DNA of 64,000 nt, from positions 1 through 64,000 of the forward strand of contig JAPOIF010000001.1 in assembly GCA_029979085.1 (NCBI GenBank). The letters are read 5' to 3'. Below are positions 28,959-37,296 of the stretch, piece by piece (position 1 is the first letter of the stretch; each line of letters opens with the position of its first letter). The position numbers were made by a program, and so were the translations under genes. The notes under the pieces are model-generated. The model ran no database searches. It saw only the letters and a list, made by a program, of their open reading frames with translations, and was not told the origin of the DNA. Source of the stretch: Methanobacteriota archaeon. GTDB taxonomy: Archaea > Thermoplasmatota > Poseidoniia > Poseidoniales > Poseidoniaceae.

Positions 28959-30521
28959 TGTCGATTTGTGCGATTGTAGATTCACAATCGTAAGCATACA
29001 TGGTTTAGGTTGGAATCCGAGCATCTTCTGGTAGGACGTCTGATCCTGCCAAGTCGACGAACAGACAAGTGTTGTTCCTCTGAAATCCAAGCAAGCGTGT
29101 CCATGCACATGTCCAGTAACAAAAATGTCCGGTACCTCTCGAATAACCAGGCCATCTTCAAGTTCTGGAGATAATGGTGTTTTACCCCCCCATTGTGGGG
29201 CTAAATGTCTGCGTCTTAGCATCTGTCGCATGGCCTCAACAGGCTCTGAATAGGTCACTGTTCGTAAACCAGCAACGAAATCGTCAATTGACTTTCCATG
29301 GTAAGACAATAGCCTCACATCATGCAAGGAGAAATCACAAGGGTTGCCAACAAACGTTGTCTTGTTGTAATCTTGTTGAATGTCTTTCTCAAATGTTGGT
29401 TGCGGTTCTGCAGGGCGAACCGCATCATGATTGCCCGGGAGCATCACACACTCTACCCAATCAGGTAAGAGCTCCAACAATCTCGCAAATTCACTGTATT
29501 GGCCAAACAAATCAGGTATGGCTAATTCCTTGTCCTGCCCTGGATAAATACCCACGCCATCAACACAATCGCCGCTCAAAATTAGATATTTTATGGTCTT
29601 TGCAAGAGGATCGGTGTGGAACCATCGGACCATCTTGTGCCATTGTGCTTCAAGGAATGTCTTCGAACCAACGTGGATATCCGATAAGAACGCAACACTC
29701 ACTCCGATTTCAGCACTTTTCTTTTCGTGTCGATCTTTCATTGGGAAAAACAAATCATCCACATAGAAGATGTCACCTGTTTGTGAAAACGATCCACTGA
29801 CACCAAGCACGTCATCAGGCATCAAACCTGCCTCGACGACTTGTTCATGCAACCGGTCACGATCATCTCCTTGTCGGATGGTCAACAAACAGTTCATTTC
29901 TCCAGTTTCATCCTCCAGACCGAACATGAGATGTCCATTTTTTGTGTGCCTCGGATCATTGACAAGCCCTATGGCGACAGCGAGGTTTTCGTATCCCTGA
30001 TATCGACGATATTCGGTATTTAATCGTCCAATTTCTTGTGGCTTCCTTGGAAGTCGTGAATTCTTTACAATCATCTTTCTGATGCTGTCCAAACGGTCGT
30101 TGAAACACGCCTGTATGTGACCCATTTTCCCTTCTGTCGTGCTGTTTCCTGTGATGTCATAATGAATGAAGATATCATTGTCAACGTCTGTTGCTATACC
30201 CGAGAAGTCCTTTTCATTCCAATCAGGCAAATTGTTCCGATATTGGATTTGAACTGGTTCAGGTTCCTTGATTGGGGCAATTGTTCTTCCAATGGGCGTG
30301 GTTTTGGAATCAAGTTCTACTGCTTGCTTTGGAGTAACTGCTCCAATCATTTTTTCAAGAACTTCAATTGATAGCATTCCTCGTTGAAAGCCCACGTTCG
30401 GTGCCTGGTTCAGCACGTGAAGAGGATCATCGAGTGAGAGTAACTTCTCTTTGACGCCCGTGGTTACAAGAATTCCGCGTTTCATTAATTCCTGCGAAAT
30501 CAACCCCCATTCCGCAGTCAT
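28941..30521 (-). CDS. polB: DNA polymerase II (family D) small subunit DP1
   Basis: 526 residues. An OB-fold stretch VAIGLVNDPRHTKNGHLMFGLED is followed by a calcineurin-like phosphoesterase domain with SDIHVG (about 275-280), LSGDCVDGVG, LPGNHDAVRP (about 360-370) and GHVHGH. This is the architecture of PolD DP1, the Mre11-like 3'-5' proofreading exonuclease of the euryarchaeal replicative polymerase. All metal-ligand motifs are present, so proofreading is expected. ATG 30521 (MTAEWGLISQELM) is preferred; an in-frame TTG lies nine codons upstream. It follows the PncC/CinA gene by 33 nt and is probably in its operon. The large subunit DP2 is not in this window. Confidence 0.95.
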   Translation of the reverse strand: MTAEWGLISQELMKRGILVTTGVKEKLLSLDDPLHVLNQAPNVGFQRGMLSIEVLEKMIGAVTPKQAVELDSKTTPIGRTIAPIKEPEPVQIQYRNNLPDWNEKDFSGIATDVDNDIFIHYDITGNSTTEGKMGHIQACFNDRLDSIRKMIVKNSRLPRKPQEIGRLNTEYRRYQGYENLAVAIGLVNDPRHTKNGHLMFGLEDETGEMNCLLTIRQGDDRDRLHEQVVEAGLMPDDVLGVSGSFSQTGDIFYVDDLFFPMKDRHEKKSAEIGVSVAFLSDIHVGSKTFLEAQWHKMVRWFHTDPLAKTIKYLILSGDCVDGVGIYPGQDKELAIPDLFGQYSEFARLLELLPDWVECVMLPGNHDAVRPAEPQPTFEKDIQQDYNKTTFVGNPCDFSLHDVRLLSYHGKSIDDFVAGLRTVTYSEPVEAMRQMLRRRHLAPQWGGKTPLSPELEDGLVIREVPDIFVTGHVHGHACLDFRGTTLVCSSTWQDQTSYQKMLGFQPKPCMLTIVNLQSHKSTSIPFA

Positions 30522-30554
30522 GAATACCAATGGGAGGCGACCCTCCAAAAGGCT

Positions 30555-31262
30555 TCATGTTGATTCGTTTGCTGAATCATCAGACCATTCAACATCAGTT
30601 CCAAGATTTGTTTCAGAATTTGTGCCGGCTTTATCCGACCATGATTGTGATTGCCATTCTGCGGATTCGGCGGCGGCCGCTGCACGTTGATTTCTGGCAA
30701 TTTCTTCAAGCGCTTTGATTCTCGCTTGCTCTTCTCGTTGTTTGATTTCATCTTGGAGATTTTGTTCAGCTTTTTCCATTGCCTGATCCCAATGTCGAAT
30801 GGCAGTGAGGAGAGCGAAGTGGACAAATCCTTCTTTGTTTTCTTGACGACTCCCTCCAATTTGTGTCGCTTCTGAAATCGCCCATGAGCGGGATGCGATT
30901 CCAACATAGACGTAACCGACTTTTTTGTTCGTTCCATCATTGCTTGGTCCAGCAATACCTGTAATTGAAATTGCAATATCTGCATTGGCTCGGGCACGGG
31001 CTCCTTGTGCCATTTGTATGGCGACTTCAGCAGAGACTGCACCTCGCTTTTCGAGCGTCTTCGGATCAACATTGAGTTCTCGAATTTTCGCATCATAGGA
31101 GTACGTGACCCAAGACTGATTGAACCACTTGCTCGCACCGGCAATATCCGTGAGGGTACTTGCCAATAGTCCACCTGTACAGGACTCAGCGATGGTAATG
31201 GTGTAACCATCCTTGAGACGGCGAACCAATCGGGCCGCAGCGGCTTGAGCCTCTTCGTCCAT
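30555..31262 (-). CDS. CinA C-terminal domain protein (PncC-like NMN amidohydrolase) with coiled-coil tail
   Basis: 235 residues. The first 165 match the CinA C-terminal/PncC domain: TIAESCTGGLLASTLTDIAGAS, VTYSYDAKIRELNV, GAVSAEVA, ISITGIAGPSNDGT and the VGYVYVGIA strand. PncC deamidates nicotinamide mononucleotide in pyridine-nucleotide recycling. The last 70 residues are an added charged Glu/Gln/Ala-rich coiled coil ending in a Ser/Asp-rich tail not found in PncC; its role is unknown. It is the first gene of a unit with the polymerase small subunit. Confidence 0.88.
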   Translation of the reverse strand: MDEEAQAAAARLVRRLKDGYTITIAESCTGGLLASTLTDIAGASKWFNQSWVTYSYDAKIRELNVDPKTLEKRGAVSAEVAIQMAQGARARANADIAISITGIAGPSNDGTNKKVGYVYVGIASRSWAISEATQIGGSRQENKEGFVHFALLTAIRHWDQAMEKAEQNLQDEIKQREEQARIKALEEIARNQRAAAAAESAEWQSQSWSDKAGTNSETNLGTDVEWSDDSANEST

Positions 31263-31342
31263 TGTTCATCCGTGATGATGCATCCGTTTTGAGGTTATTG
31301 CATTGCCAAGCGTTTCAAATACGTCACCAACGACGGAGGGTT

Positions 31343-31416
31343 GGGTCTGTGGTCTAGGGGTTTATGACGTCGCCCTTACAAGGCGAAGATCGAGGGTTCA
31401 ATTCCCTCCGGACCCA
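31343..31416 (+). tRNA. tRNA-Val (anticodon TAC)
   Basis: Acceptor stem GGGTCTG/CGGACCC with discriminator A at 31416. The anticodon stem TCGCC/GGCGA encloses loop CTTACAA, giving anticodon TAC (Val). The T-arm GAGGGTTCAATTCCCTC is canonical. There is no intron and no encoded CCA. It sits between two minus-strand operons, and its 3' end directly abuts the stop codon of the small protein at 31417. Confidence 0.95.
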
Positions 31417-31722
31417 TTACCATAGATGATCCTCGAATGATGCTTCATCGCTTGAAATAACCTTGGTAATTCCACTTTTCAGTCGAATTTCTTCTGCATT
31501 TTCCGAACTTGATACGAGGAGCAAATGAACTGCTCGTTGCCACAATCCTTCCTCTGGAGGTGACTTTCGATGGTCAACAGCGACCAACACACCATCCAAT
31601 TCTGCGAACATGAGTGCTGAGAGGGCATTCTTGATGTCATCTTGTTCAAGAAGAATCCACCGAGCACCTTTCATCTCTTCTCGGGTGTCTGAACCGAGTT
31701 CCGAAAAGTGTACGATTTTCAT
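31417..31722 (-). CDS. Small uncharacterised protein downstream of pelota
   Basis: 101 residues, starting MKIVHFSELGSD. Alternating predicted strands and helices (WILLEQDD, LDGVLVAVDH, VHLLLVSSS, ITKVISSDE) suggest a small alpha/beta fold, but no family or catalytic motif is recognised. It begins 3 nt after the pelota stop, so it is almost certainly co-transcribed and perhaps translationally coupled. It may be an accessory to ribosome rescue or simply a passenger. Confidence 0.7.
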   Translation of the reverse strand: MKIVHFSELGSDTREEMKGARWILLEQDDIKNALSALMFAELDGVLVAVDHRKSPPEEGLWQRAVHLLLVSSSENAEEIRLKSGITKVISSDEASFEDHLW

Positions 31723-31725
31723 GTC

Positions 31726-32790
31726 TTACACCATTTTGTAACGAAGCAAAGCTACCACGCCGCCTAAGCCCATGAGTTGTTCTCCAGCGTCGTGTTCTGT
31801 TGAACACTGAACAAGGTTCCCTCCAATGTCGTCCAACCCACGTATCCAATTGCTGAGTAACATACCATCAATCTCTGTCTGGTCATCACGAAGTAGGTCA
31901 ATGGCAACAAGCAACGTTTCGATAGCCCCCTCTTCCATTGCTCGAATGAGATCGTTCTTACCGTATGCAATCGCCCCGTTTGAGTTGATACGAGACCAAA
32001 CTTGTTCGAGCAATTGCATTTCTTTGTGAATGGCATGATCCTCAAGAAATTCGTTCGCTAAACCGTCACGAATGATTTCATTTGCTCCTGCACGTCCTGC
32101 CATTGATGTGGCAATCAATCGTAAACTTCGTTCTGGTTCAGCATCAAGAATGACTGATTTGAGTTTTTCACGAGCATGGCCAGGGCCACAAAGAATCATG
32201 GGCAATTGTGCATCTGTAGCAGCGAGAATTTCTTTTGCAACCTGTTTTTGAAACGATTGAGCAACGCTTTCACTCATTCGAACGTCGCCACGTTTTCCTC
32301 CCCCTCGCATTGTCCAGGTTGCCCCCTCACGGAGTCCTCGAGATGTAATCTCAAACAAAATAATTTCATCATTTTCAACAACAACAACTGCTACGTTACT
32401 CCTGTTTGAGGAATCAATGGCATCTTTGAGAAGATCGATGTCGAAGTTTGGAAATGGGTCATTTGATGTGAGTTCAATCTCATCACCTGCCTCGATGAGA
32501 TGTGTGTGATGCGAGCCAATATCCATTGGTGCTTGTTCAATGGTTCCGTGAACGCGTAGCAAACCAGAATACGATTGATATTCGTTCGAGAGGATTCGCA
32601 ATTCAATCCACATTTTCTTTCGTTCGGCTGCCTTTGCTCTCGAACCAGATTCTGCTGTAGTGGTATCTCGACGTTCCCCAAGCATGGCTAAACGTCGACC
32701 CTTGTTCGCAAGTCGTGCGAGAACCCACAAATCATCTTCAGATTCAATCCGAAGCTTCAAGTGATTTTCGCCCTGATTGAGAATTTGCAT
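31726..32790 (-). CDS. pelA: mRNA surveillance protein pelota (Dom34)
   Basis: 354 residues, the normal archaeal pelota length. The N-terminal domain (MQILNQGENHLKLRIESEDDLWVL, then the Sm-like ELRILSNEY, GLLRVHGTIEQ, THLIEAGDEIEL) is followed by the eRF1-like central domain (VAVVVVENDEIILFEIT, RMSESVAQSFQKQVAKEI) and the L30e-like C-terminal domain (IETLLVAIDLL). Pelota binds stalled ribosomes with aEF1A and ABCE1 and promotes their dissociation. The gene sits 6 nt after the formate-THF ligase gene. Confidence 0.95.
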   Translation of the reverse strand: MQILNQGENHLKLRIESEDDLWVLARLANKGRRLAMLGERRDTTTAESGSRAKAAERKKMWIELRILSNEYQSYSGLLRVHGTIEQAPMDIGSHHTHLIEAGDEIELTSNDPFPNFDIDLLKDAIDSSNRSNVAVVVVENDEIILFEITSRGLREGATWTMRGGGKRGDVRMSESVAQSFQKQVAKEILAATDAQLPMILCGPGHAREKLKSVILDAEPERSLRLIATSMAGRAGANEIIRDGLANEFLEDHAIHKEMQLLEQVWSRINSNGAIAYGKNDLIRAMEEGAIETLLVAIDLLRDDQTEIDGMLLSNWIRGLDDIGGNLVQCSTEHDAGEQLMGLGGVVALLRYKMV

Positions 32791-32796
32791 CGATGT

Positions 32797-34530
32797 TCAC
32801 CCGAAGACACCCTTGAGGTGTCCGTCCTCATCCATATCCATATCGTTTGCAGCAGGTCGCTTTGGAAGACCGGGCATGGTCATCATCGAACCAAGAATGG
32901 CGACAACGAATCCTGCACCTGCATTGAGCCGGAATTCCCGAACAGGTAAATCAAATCCACTCGGAGCACCAAGCATTCCCGCATCATGAGAAAACGAATA
33001 TTGGGTTTTAGCCATGCAAACCGGTAGATTTCCATAGCCCCAATCTTGAATTTTCTTCAATTGGCGCTTTGCTGCCGTCTCGATTTGAACACTATTTGCC
33101 CCATACATACGTGTTGCAATCGCACTCACCTTGTCTTCAATCGAATCACCAGGTGCAACGAGTGGGAGGAATGGCCGTCCTGCGGCTACATGATCATGTA
33201 TTGCTTCAACCACAGCATTGGCAAGGGCTGTTCCGCCCTCTCCACCCTTTGCATGGACTTCCGTTCGGCATACCCGTGCAGCACCGCTCGTTCTCGCTGC
33301 AGTTTCAATTGCCTCAAGTTCTGCCTCAGTATCGCTTGTGAATTGATTGATGGAGACAACAACAGGGACACCAAATCGTGCCATGTTCTTGATGTGGCGA
33401 TCAAGATTGGAGGTTGCTCCTGCAATGACTGCCTGAACATTTTCAGTCTCCAATTCTTCTTTTGAGGGCCGATAACCGCCTCGCTCTCCGAAAGCCTTCC
33501 CGTGCAACTTCATCGAGCGAACGGTCACGTTCATGACAACACAATCTGGTGCTTTTCCAGAAGTATTTGCTTTGATATGCATGAATTTTTCAGCACCCAT
33601 ATCACTTCCAAACCCAGCTTCTGTGACAACATAGTCTGCACATGAGAGAGCGATTCGGTCAGCAACGATGGACGAATTTCCGTGGGCAATGTTTGCGAAA
33701 GGACCTCCATGAATGAACGCAGGATTTCCTTCCAACGTTTGGACGAGATTGGGTAAGAAAGCATTCCGAAGGAGCAACGCCATGGCTCCAGCCGCTTCGA
33801 TATGCTCTGCTTTGATGGGGTGCCCTTCCATTGACTCGGCGATGACGATCTCTCCGAGACGTTTTCGTAAATCGGCATAATCTTTCGCAAGAACGAGAAT
33901 GGCCATAATTTCAGAGGCTGCTGTGATGTCGAAGCGATCTTGCCGAACGTTGCCATTTGCAGGTCCTCCTAATCCAATCACAACCTCTCGAAGTGAACGG
34001 TCGTTCAAATCAACCACACGAGGCCAGAACACTCGATTCGCGTCAATGTTGCATGCATTCCCATGCTTGATGTGATTGTCAATTAAGGAAGAGAGAAGAT
34101 TGTGTGCAGACGTAACAGCATGGAGGTCGCCAGTAAAGTGGAGATTGATTTCTTCCATCGGAAGTACCTGAGATTGACCTCCTCCTGCAGCACCTCCTTT
34201 GATTCCAAAAACGGGACCCATCGAAGGTTCTCGAATCACACATGTTGCATTCTTGCCAATGTGGCACAACGCCTGGGTCAATCCGATGGTTGTGACAGTT
34301 TTTCCTTCACCAAATGGTGTTGGATTCACGGATGTAACCAGAATTAGATTCCCTTTTGCAGTTTCAAAGCGTTGCTTCATTCCGTCCCAACTGAGCTTTG
34401 CCATGTATGGGCCATGTGAAATCAATTCACCAGAAGGAATGCCTAACTTCCATGCAATGGTTTCAATGGGTTCCAATTGGGCTGCCCGAGCAATCTCCAA
34501 ATCACTTGCCATGAACATCTGCATGTCCAT
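32797..34530 (-). CDS. fhs: Formate-tetrahydrofolate ligase
   Basis: 577 residues. The P-loop TPFGEGKTVTTIGL lies at about 71-84. Further family blocks are visible: the RVFWPRVVDLNDR region, ITAASEIMAILVLAKDYADL, SSIVADRIAL, TEAGFGSDMGAEKFM and VVSINQFTSDTEAE. The enzyme ligates formate to tetrahydrofolate with ATP, giving 10-formyl-THF for purine and methionyl pathways. The start may be ATG 34530 or the in-frame ATG at 34512 (MASDLEIARAA); no strong ribosome site separates them. It heads the group with pelota and follows flotillin by 70 nt. Confidence 0.95.
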   Translation of the reverse strand: MDMQMFMASDLEIARAAQLEPIETIAWKLGIPSGELISHGPYMAKLSWDGMKQRFETAKGNLILVTSVNPTPFGEGKTVTTIGLTQALCHIGKNATCVIREPSMGPVFGIKGGAAGGGQSQVLPMEEINLHFTGDLHAVTSAHNLLSSLIDNHIKHGNACNIDANRVFWPRVVDLNDRSLREVVIGLGGPANGNVRQDRFDITAASEIMAILVLAKDYADLRKRLGEIVIAESMEGHPIKAEHIEAAGAMALLLRNAFLPNLVQTLEGNPAFIHGGPFANIAHGNSSIVADRIALSCADYVVTEAGFGSDMGAEKFMHIKANTSGKAPDCVVMNVTVRSMKLHGKAFGERGGYRPSKEELETENVQAVIAGATSNLDRHIKNMARFGVPVVVSINQFTSDTEAELEAIETAARTSGAARVCRTEVHAKGGEGGTALANAVVEAIHDHVAAGRPFLPLVAPGDSIEDKVSAIATRMYGANSVQIETAAKRQLKKIQDWGYGNLPVCMAKTQYSFSHDAGMLGAPSGFDLPVREFRLNAGAGFVVAILGSMMTMPGLPKRPAANDMDMDEDGHLKGVFG

Positions 34531-34600
34531 TCGGCTATCAAATCAACCCCTGTATTCTGGGTTGACCCATCGTTTTACGATGAGTTTCAATCTAACGGAT

Positions 34601-35986
34601 TCACTCTTCCTTCATTGAACCGAGATAGTCCGGTAGGTCTACACCAGCCATCTTGGCTACGTCATGAACAGGAGGGAGTGATCGAATCAAGGAAGACACG
34701 AAGTTTGCAGTGCTTCCACCTTCGCCACCATTGCCTGAATCCCAAACGGTAATCTTGTCGATTTGGAGGTTGGCGATGGCTTCAGTTTGTCGAGCAACAA
34801 TCTCCTCAATCTTCTCAACCATCAAGAGCGTGGCAGCGGCTTTGACATCGCCACCAGCACTCGCAACGAGTTGCTTGTAACCGTTCGCCTTTGCTTCAAG
34901 AACCGCCTTGGTACCTTCAGCTTCAGCATTGTAACGAGCAAGCACAGCATCTGCCTCACCTTGGGCGATCCGGCGTTGACGCTCAGCTTCTGCTTCTGCA
35001 GCGATCTCAATTTGTGTCTTGGAAATTTCCTCACGGACAATTTCTTCAGCACGAAGTCGCTCTTGTTCAAGCATATATTGCGCCTTTTGGACTTCCATCT
35101 CGGCAGTACGTCGAGCAACTTCCGCACGTTGCATTGCCTCAGCTTCCTTCTCTTCGAGGTCTGCTTGATACGAAGCAATTTCAGCACGAGACAAGTTCTC
35201 ACCCTGTACACCAGTTGCTTCTTGTTGCTGAACGAAAACACGTCGGTCGACTTCTGCGGACTTCTTTCCTTTCTCGGATTCAGCAACGTTTTGAGCAACC
35301 TGAACTTCACGCTCTCGGTCAGCGTTTGCCTTACCGATTGCACCGTCTCGCTCAGCATTGGCTACGTCGACGAGAGCCTTGTTGACTGCACCTGCAGCGG
35401 CCTTCTTACCGATGCTTTCGATGTAGTTCGATTCGTCAGTAATATCGATGATGTTGACGTTGATGAGATAGAGTCCCAGCTTGTGGAGTTCCGCACCAAC
35501 GTTGTCACGAATGAGCTCAAGGAATGAATCTCGGTCTTGGTTGATTTGTTCGATGGTCAAACTTGCGACGGTCAAACGGAGTTGCCCCAAAATAATGTCT
35601 TTGGCGAGAGCTTCCTGTTCATTGGTTGGAAGGTGAAGCAATCGTTCTGCTGCGTTGTTCATGATTAATGGGTTTGTGCTGATAGCAACCGTAAATGTGG
35701 AAGGTAGCGAAATACGGATATTTTGCTGGGAAAGAGCGTTATCGAGTGTGATCGGAATAGTCAAAGGCGTCAATTTCAGTTTCTTATAATCTTGAATGAG
35801 TGGCCAGACCATTGTCGCACCACCGTGGATACACTTCGAGGCGCGTCCTCCTCCAACACGTCCATAGACAACGAGAATTTCGTCGGATGCACAGCGCTTG
35901 TAACGAGTGACAAGTAGTAAAAATCCGAATGCTAGAATTGCGATTACGCCGAAAACGGCCATTGTTCCCCAAAATGCTGCTGACAT
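34601..35986 (-). CDS. Flotillin-like SPFH-domain membrane scaffold protein
   Basis: 461 residues. One N-terminal membrane helix (residues 8-27) is followed by the SPFH/PHB domain (about 35-200: DEILVVYGRVGGG, CIHGGATMVWPL, LLHLPTNEQEALAKDI). A long Glu/Ala-rich coiled coil covers about 200-370, including the flotillin-type EAEAMQRAEVARRTAEMEVQKA stretch seen in part as EAEAMQRAEVARR. The C-terminal region includes LQIDKITVWDSGNGGEGG, as in bacterial FloT/YuaG. It probably organises membrane microdomains. It lies 17 nt downstream of an NfeD-like gene, the same pairing as bacterial yuaF-yuaG. Confidence 0.93.
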   Translation of the reverse strand: MSAAFWGTMAVFGVIAILAFGFLLLVTRYKRCASDEILVVYGRVGGGRASKCIHGGATMVWPLIQDYKKLKLTPLTIPITLDNALSQQNIRISLPSTFTVAISTNPLIMNNAAERLLHLPTNEQEALAKDIILGQLRLTVASLTIEQINQDRDSFLELIRDNVGAELHKLGLYLINVNIIDITDESNYIESIGKKAAAGAVNKALVDVANAERDGAIGKANADREREVQVAQNVAESEKGKKSAEVDRRVFVQQQEATGVQGENLSRAEIASYQADLEEKEAEAMQRAEVARRTAEMEVQKAQYMLEQERLRAEEIVREEISKTQIEIAAEAEAERQRRIAQGEADAVLARYNAEAEGTKAVLEAKANGYKQLVASAGGDVKAAATLLMVEKIEEIVARQTEAIANLQIDKITVWDSGNGGEGGSTANFVSSLIRSLPPVHDVAKMAGVDLPDYLGSMKEE

Positions 35987-36003
35987 ATTTTTTTCACCTT
36001 TTC

Positions 36004-36618
36004 TTATTCTTCAGAGGACAAGTCCTCCAGTGGTTTCACAATCATGGTTGATCCAATCACGTCGACGACAGTGATGAATTCACCAGATGGAAGATACAAT
36101 TTTTTGTCTTGTGCTCGGGCGAGCAGTGTCCTGAGTGTCCCATCGACTGGAACTTGAATCTCGCCAGTTTCGTTTGGCTTGATGCGAGAGTATACCTGGC
36201 CACGTTCACCAATCGCATCTCGATAATCCACGGTTCCATCTGCTTGGAGATGTGAGATGCCTTGCATCATGGATTTTACACCGTACATCGAAGCGGATGC
36301 TGCCACACCACCGATGAGAACCGCAGCGACATCGTTTCCTGTTGCAGAGATGCCAAACATTCCAGCGATTCCGAACATCATAACAGCTGCAGCAATTCCT
36401 TGGATGCTGAATAATTCGAACGCTGCATCGGCGCCAAGACCTCCATCCGTACCGGTAATATCGCCGACAATTCCTCCAAAGATATCGCCAACGAGCATAA
36501 GAAGCATCATGAGCAAAAAGAATAGCCCCCCGAAGATTGCTGATGACATAAAGACGATTTCAAGCAATGATGGAGCCTCAAAGCCCAACAAATCGCCTAA
36601 CCAGTCGTAAAGGCCCAT
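36004..36618 (-). CDS. NfeD/YuaF-like membrane protein paired with flotillin
   Basis: 204 residues. Membrane helices are visible at about 18-45 (EIVFMSSAIFGGLFFLLMML) and 70-110 (Gly/Ala-rich, GIAAAVMMFGIAGMFG). The C-terminal soluble part (about 130-200) has the NfeD OB-like pattern: GERGQVYSRIKPNETGEIQV, then VDVIGSTMIVKPL. NfeD-type proteins partner with flotillins or stomatins in membrane organisation, and gene order supports this here. There is no ClpP-like protease domain, so this is the short NfeD1b form. Confidence 0.85.
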   Translation of the reverse strand: MGLYDWLGDLLGFEAPSLLEIVFMSSAIFGGLFFLLMMLLMLVGDIFGGIVGDITGTDGGLGADAAFELFSIQGIAAAVMMFGIAGMFGISATGNDVAAVLIGGVAASASMYGVKSMMQGISHLQADGTVDYRDAIGERGQVYSRIKPNETGEIQVPVDGTLRTLLARAQDKKLYLPSGEFITVVDVIGSTMIVKPLEDLSSEE

Positions 36619-36664
36619 ACTATCACCACCTCTTCTTCCTTTATGATGTTATCCACGACAGCAT

Positions 36665-36871
36665 TCAAGTGTTGATTTGTTTGAGTTTTCTTTGCTCGTA
36701 GTATACGATGAGTGAAAGAGAAGCTCCAGCAGCGGCGGCAGAAATTATGTTGTTGAATTCAAGTGAATAACACAGTAGGAATACCCAAAGTGGCAAAAAA
36801 AGTGTGAGTGCTCTTTTCATGAATGGCCAAAAGCCGGCGTGGATATGCCCGGACAAATCGTCATCGATCAT
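36665..36871 (-). CDS. Small membrane protein of unknown function
   Basis: 68 residues with two hydrophobic segments (about 20-37 and 40-58), separated by a short polar turn SLEFNN, and a basic C-terminus YEQRKLKQINT. No family is recognised. It lies between another small membrane protein and the NfeD/flotillin pair on the same strand with short gaps, so it may be part of that membrane unit. Confidence 0.55.
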   Translation of the reverse strand: MIDDDLSGHIHAGFWPFMKRALTLFLPLWVFLLCYSLEFNNIISAAAAGASLSLIVYYEQRKLKQINT

Positions 36872-36883
36872 GTTCTAACTCCA

Positions 36884-37189
36884 TCACAGGACAATCATTG
36901 CGACAAGCATTCCTAAAGCCCATGCACCAATTCCGAGGCCTGTTCCTTTTCCTTGTTTTGCAATTGCATCTTCATGCACTTCACGCTCTATGGCCTTCAT
37001 GGGGTTAAGTAAAAGTTCACGCTGCTCTTGCCTGAACAAGATGATTGCAAGCATCATTGCTGCAGCCCCTGTTCCTCCAAAAACGGTTGTTGCATATCCT
37101 TCAAAATCATTCATGACTTTGATTGAGATCAAAAACGAGGTAATTGAGAAAAGAAACCAAATAAATGAGCCACGTTCTGCTACGGCCAT
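36884..37189 (-). CDS. Small membrane protein of unknown function
   Basis: 101 residues, start MAVAERGSF. Three hydrophobic segments are visible: FIWFLFSITSFLISIKV, VFGGTGAAAMMLAIILF and IGAWALGMLVAMIVL. A charged linker RQEQRELLLNPMKAIEREVHEDA lies between the second and third. No known motif. It is the first gene of the minus-strand run leading to flotillin and fhs, divergent from the shikimate dehydrogenase gene. Confidence 0.65.
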   Translation of the reverse strand: MAVAERGSFIWFLFSITSFLISIKVMNDFEGYATTVFGGTGAAAMMLAIILFRQEQRELLLNPMKAIEREVHEDAIAKQGKGTGLGIGAWALGMLVAMIVL

Positions 37190-37296
37190 GATAATTGGAC
37201 AACTCCCTTCTTTTTGAATACATGGCCTGCATTTTGCTATTTTCGGCTATGACAGGGAAAGCAGATGTTCATGAACAATGACTCCAAAGTATTGAC

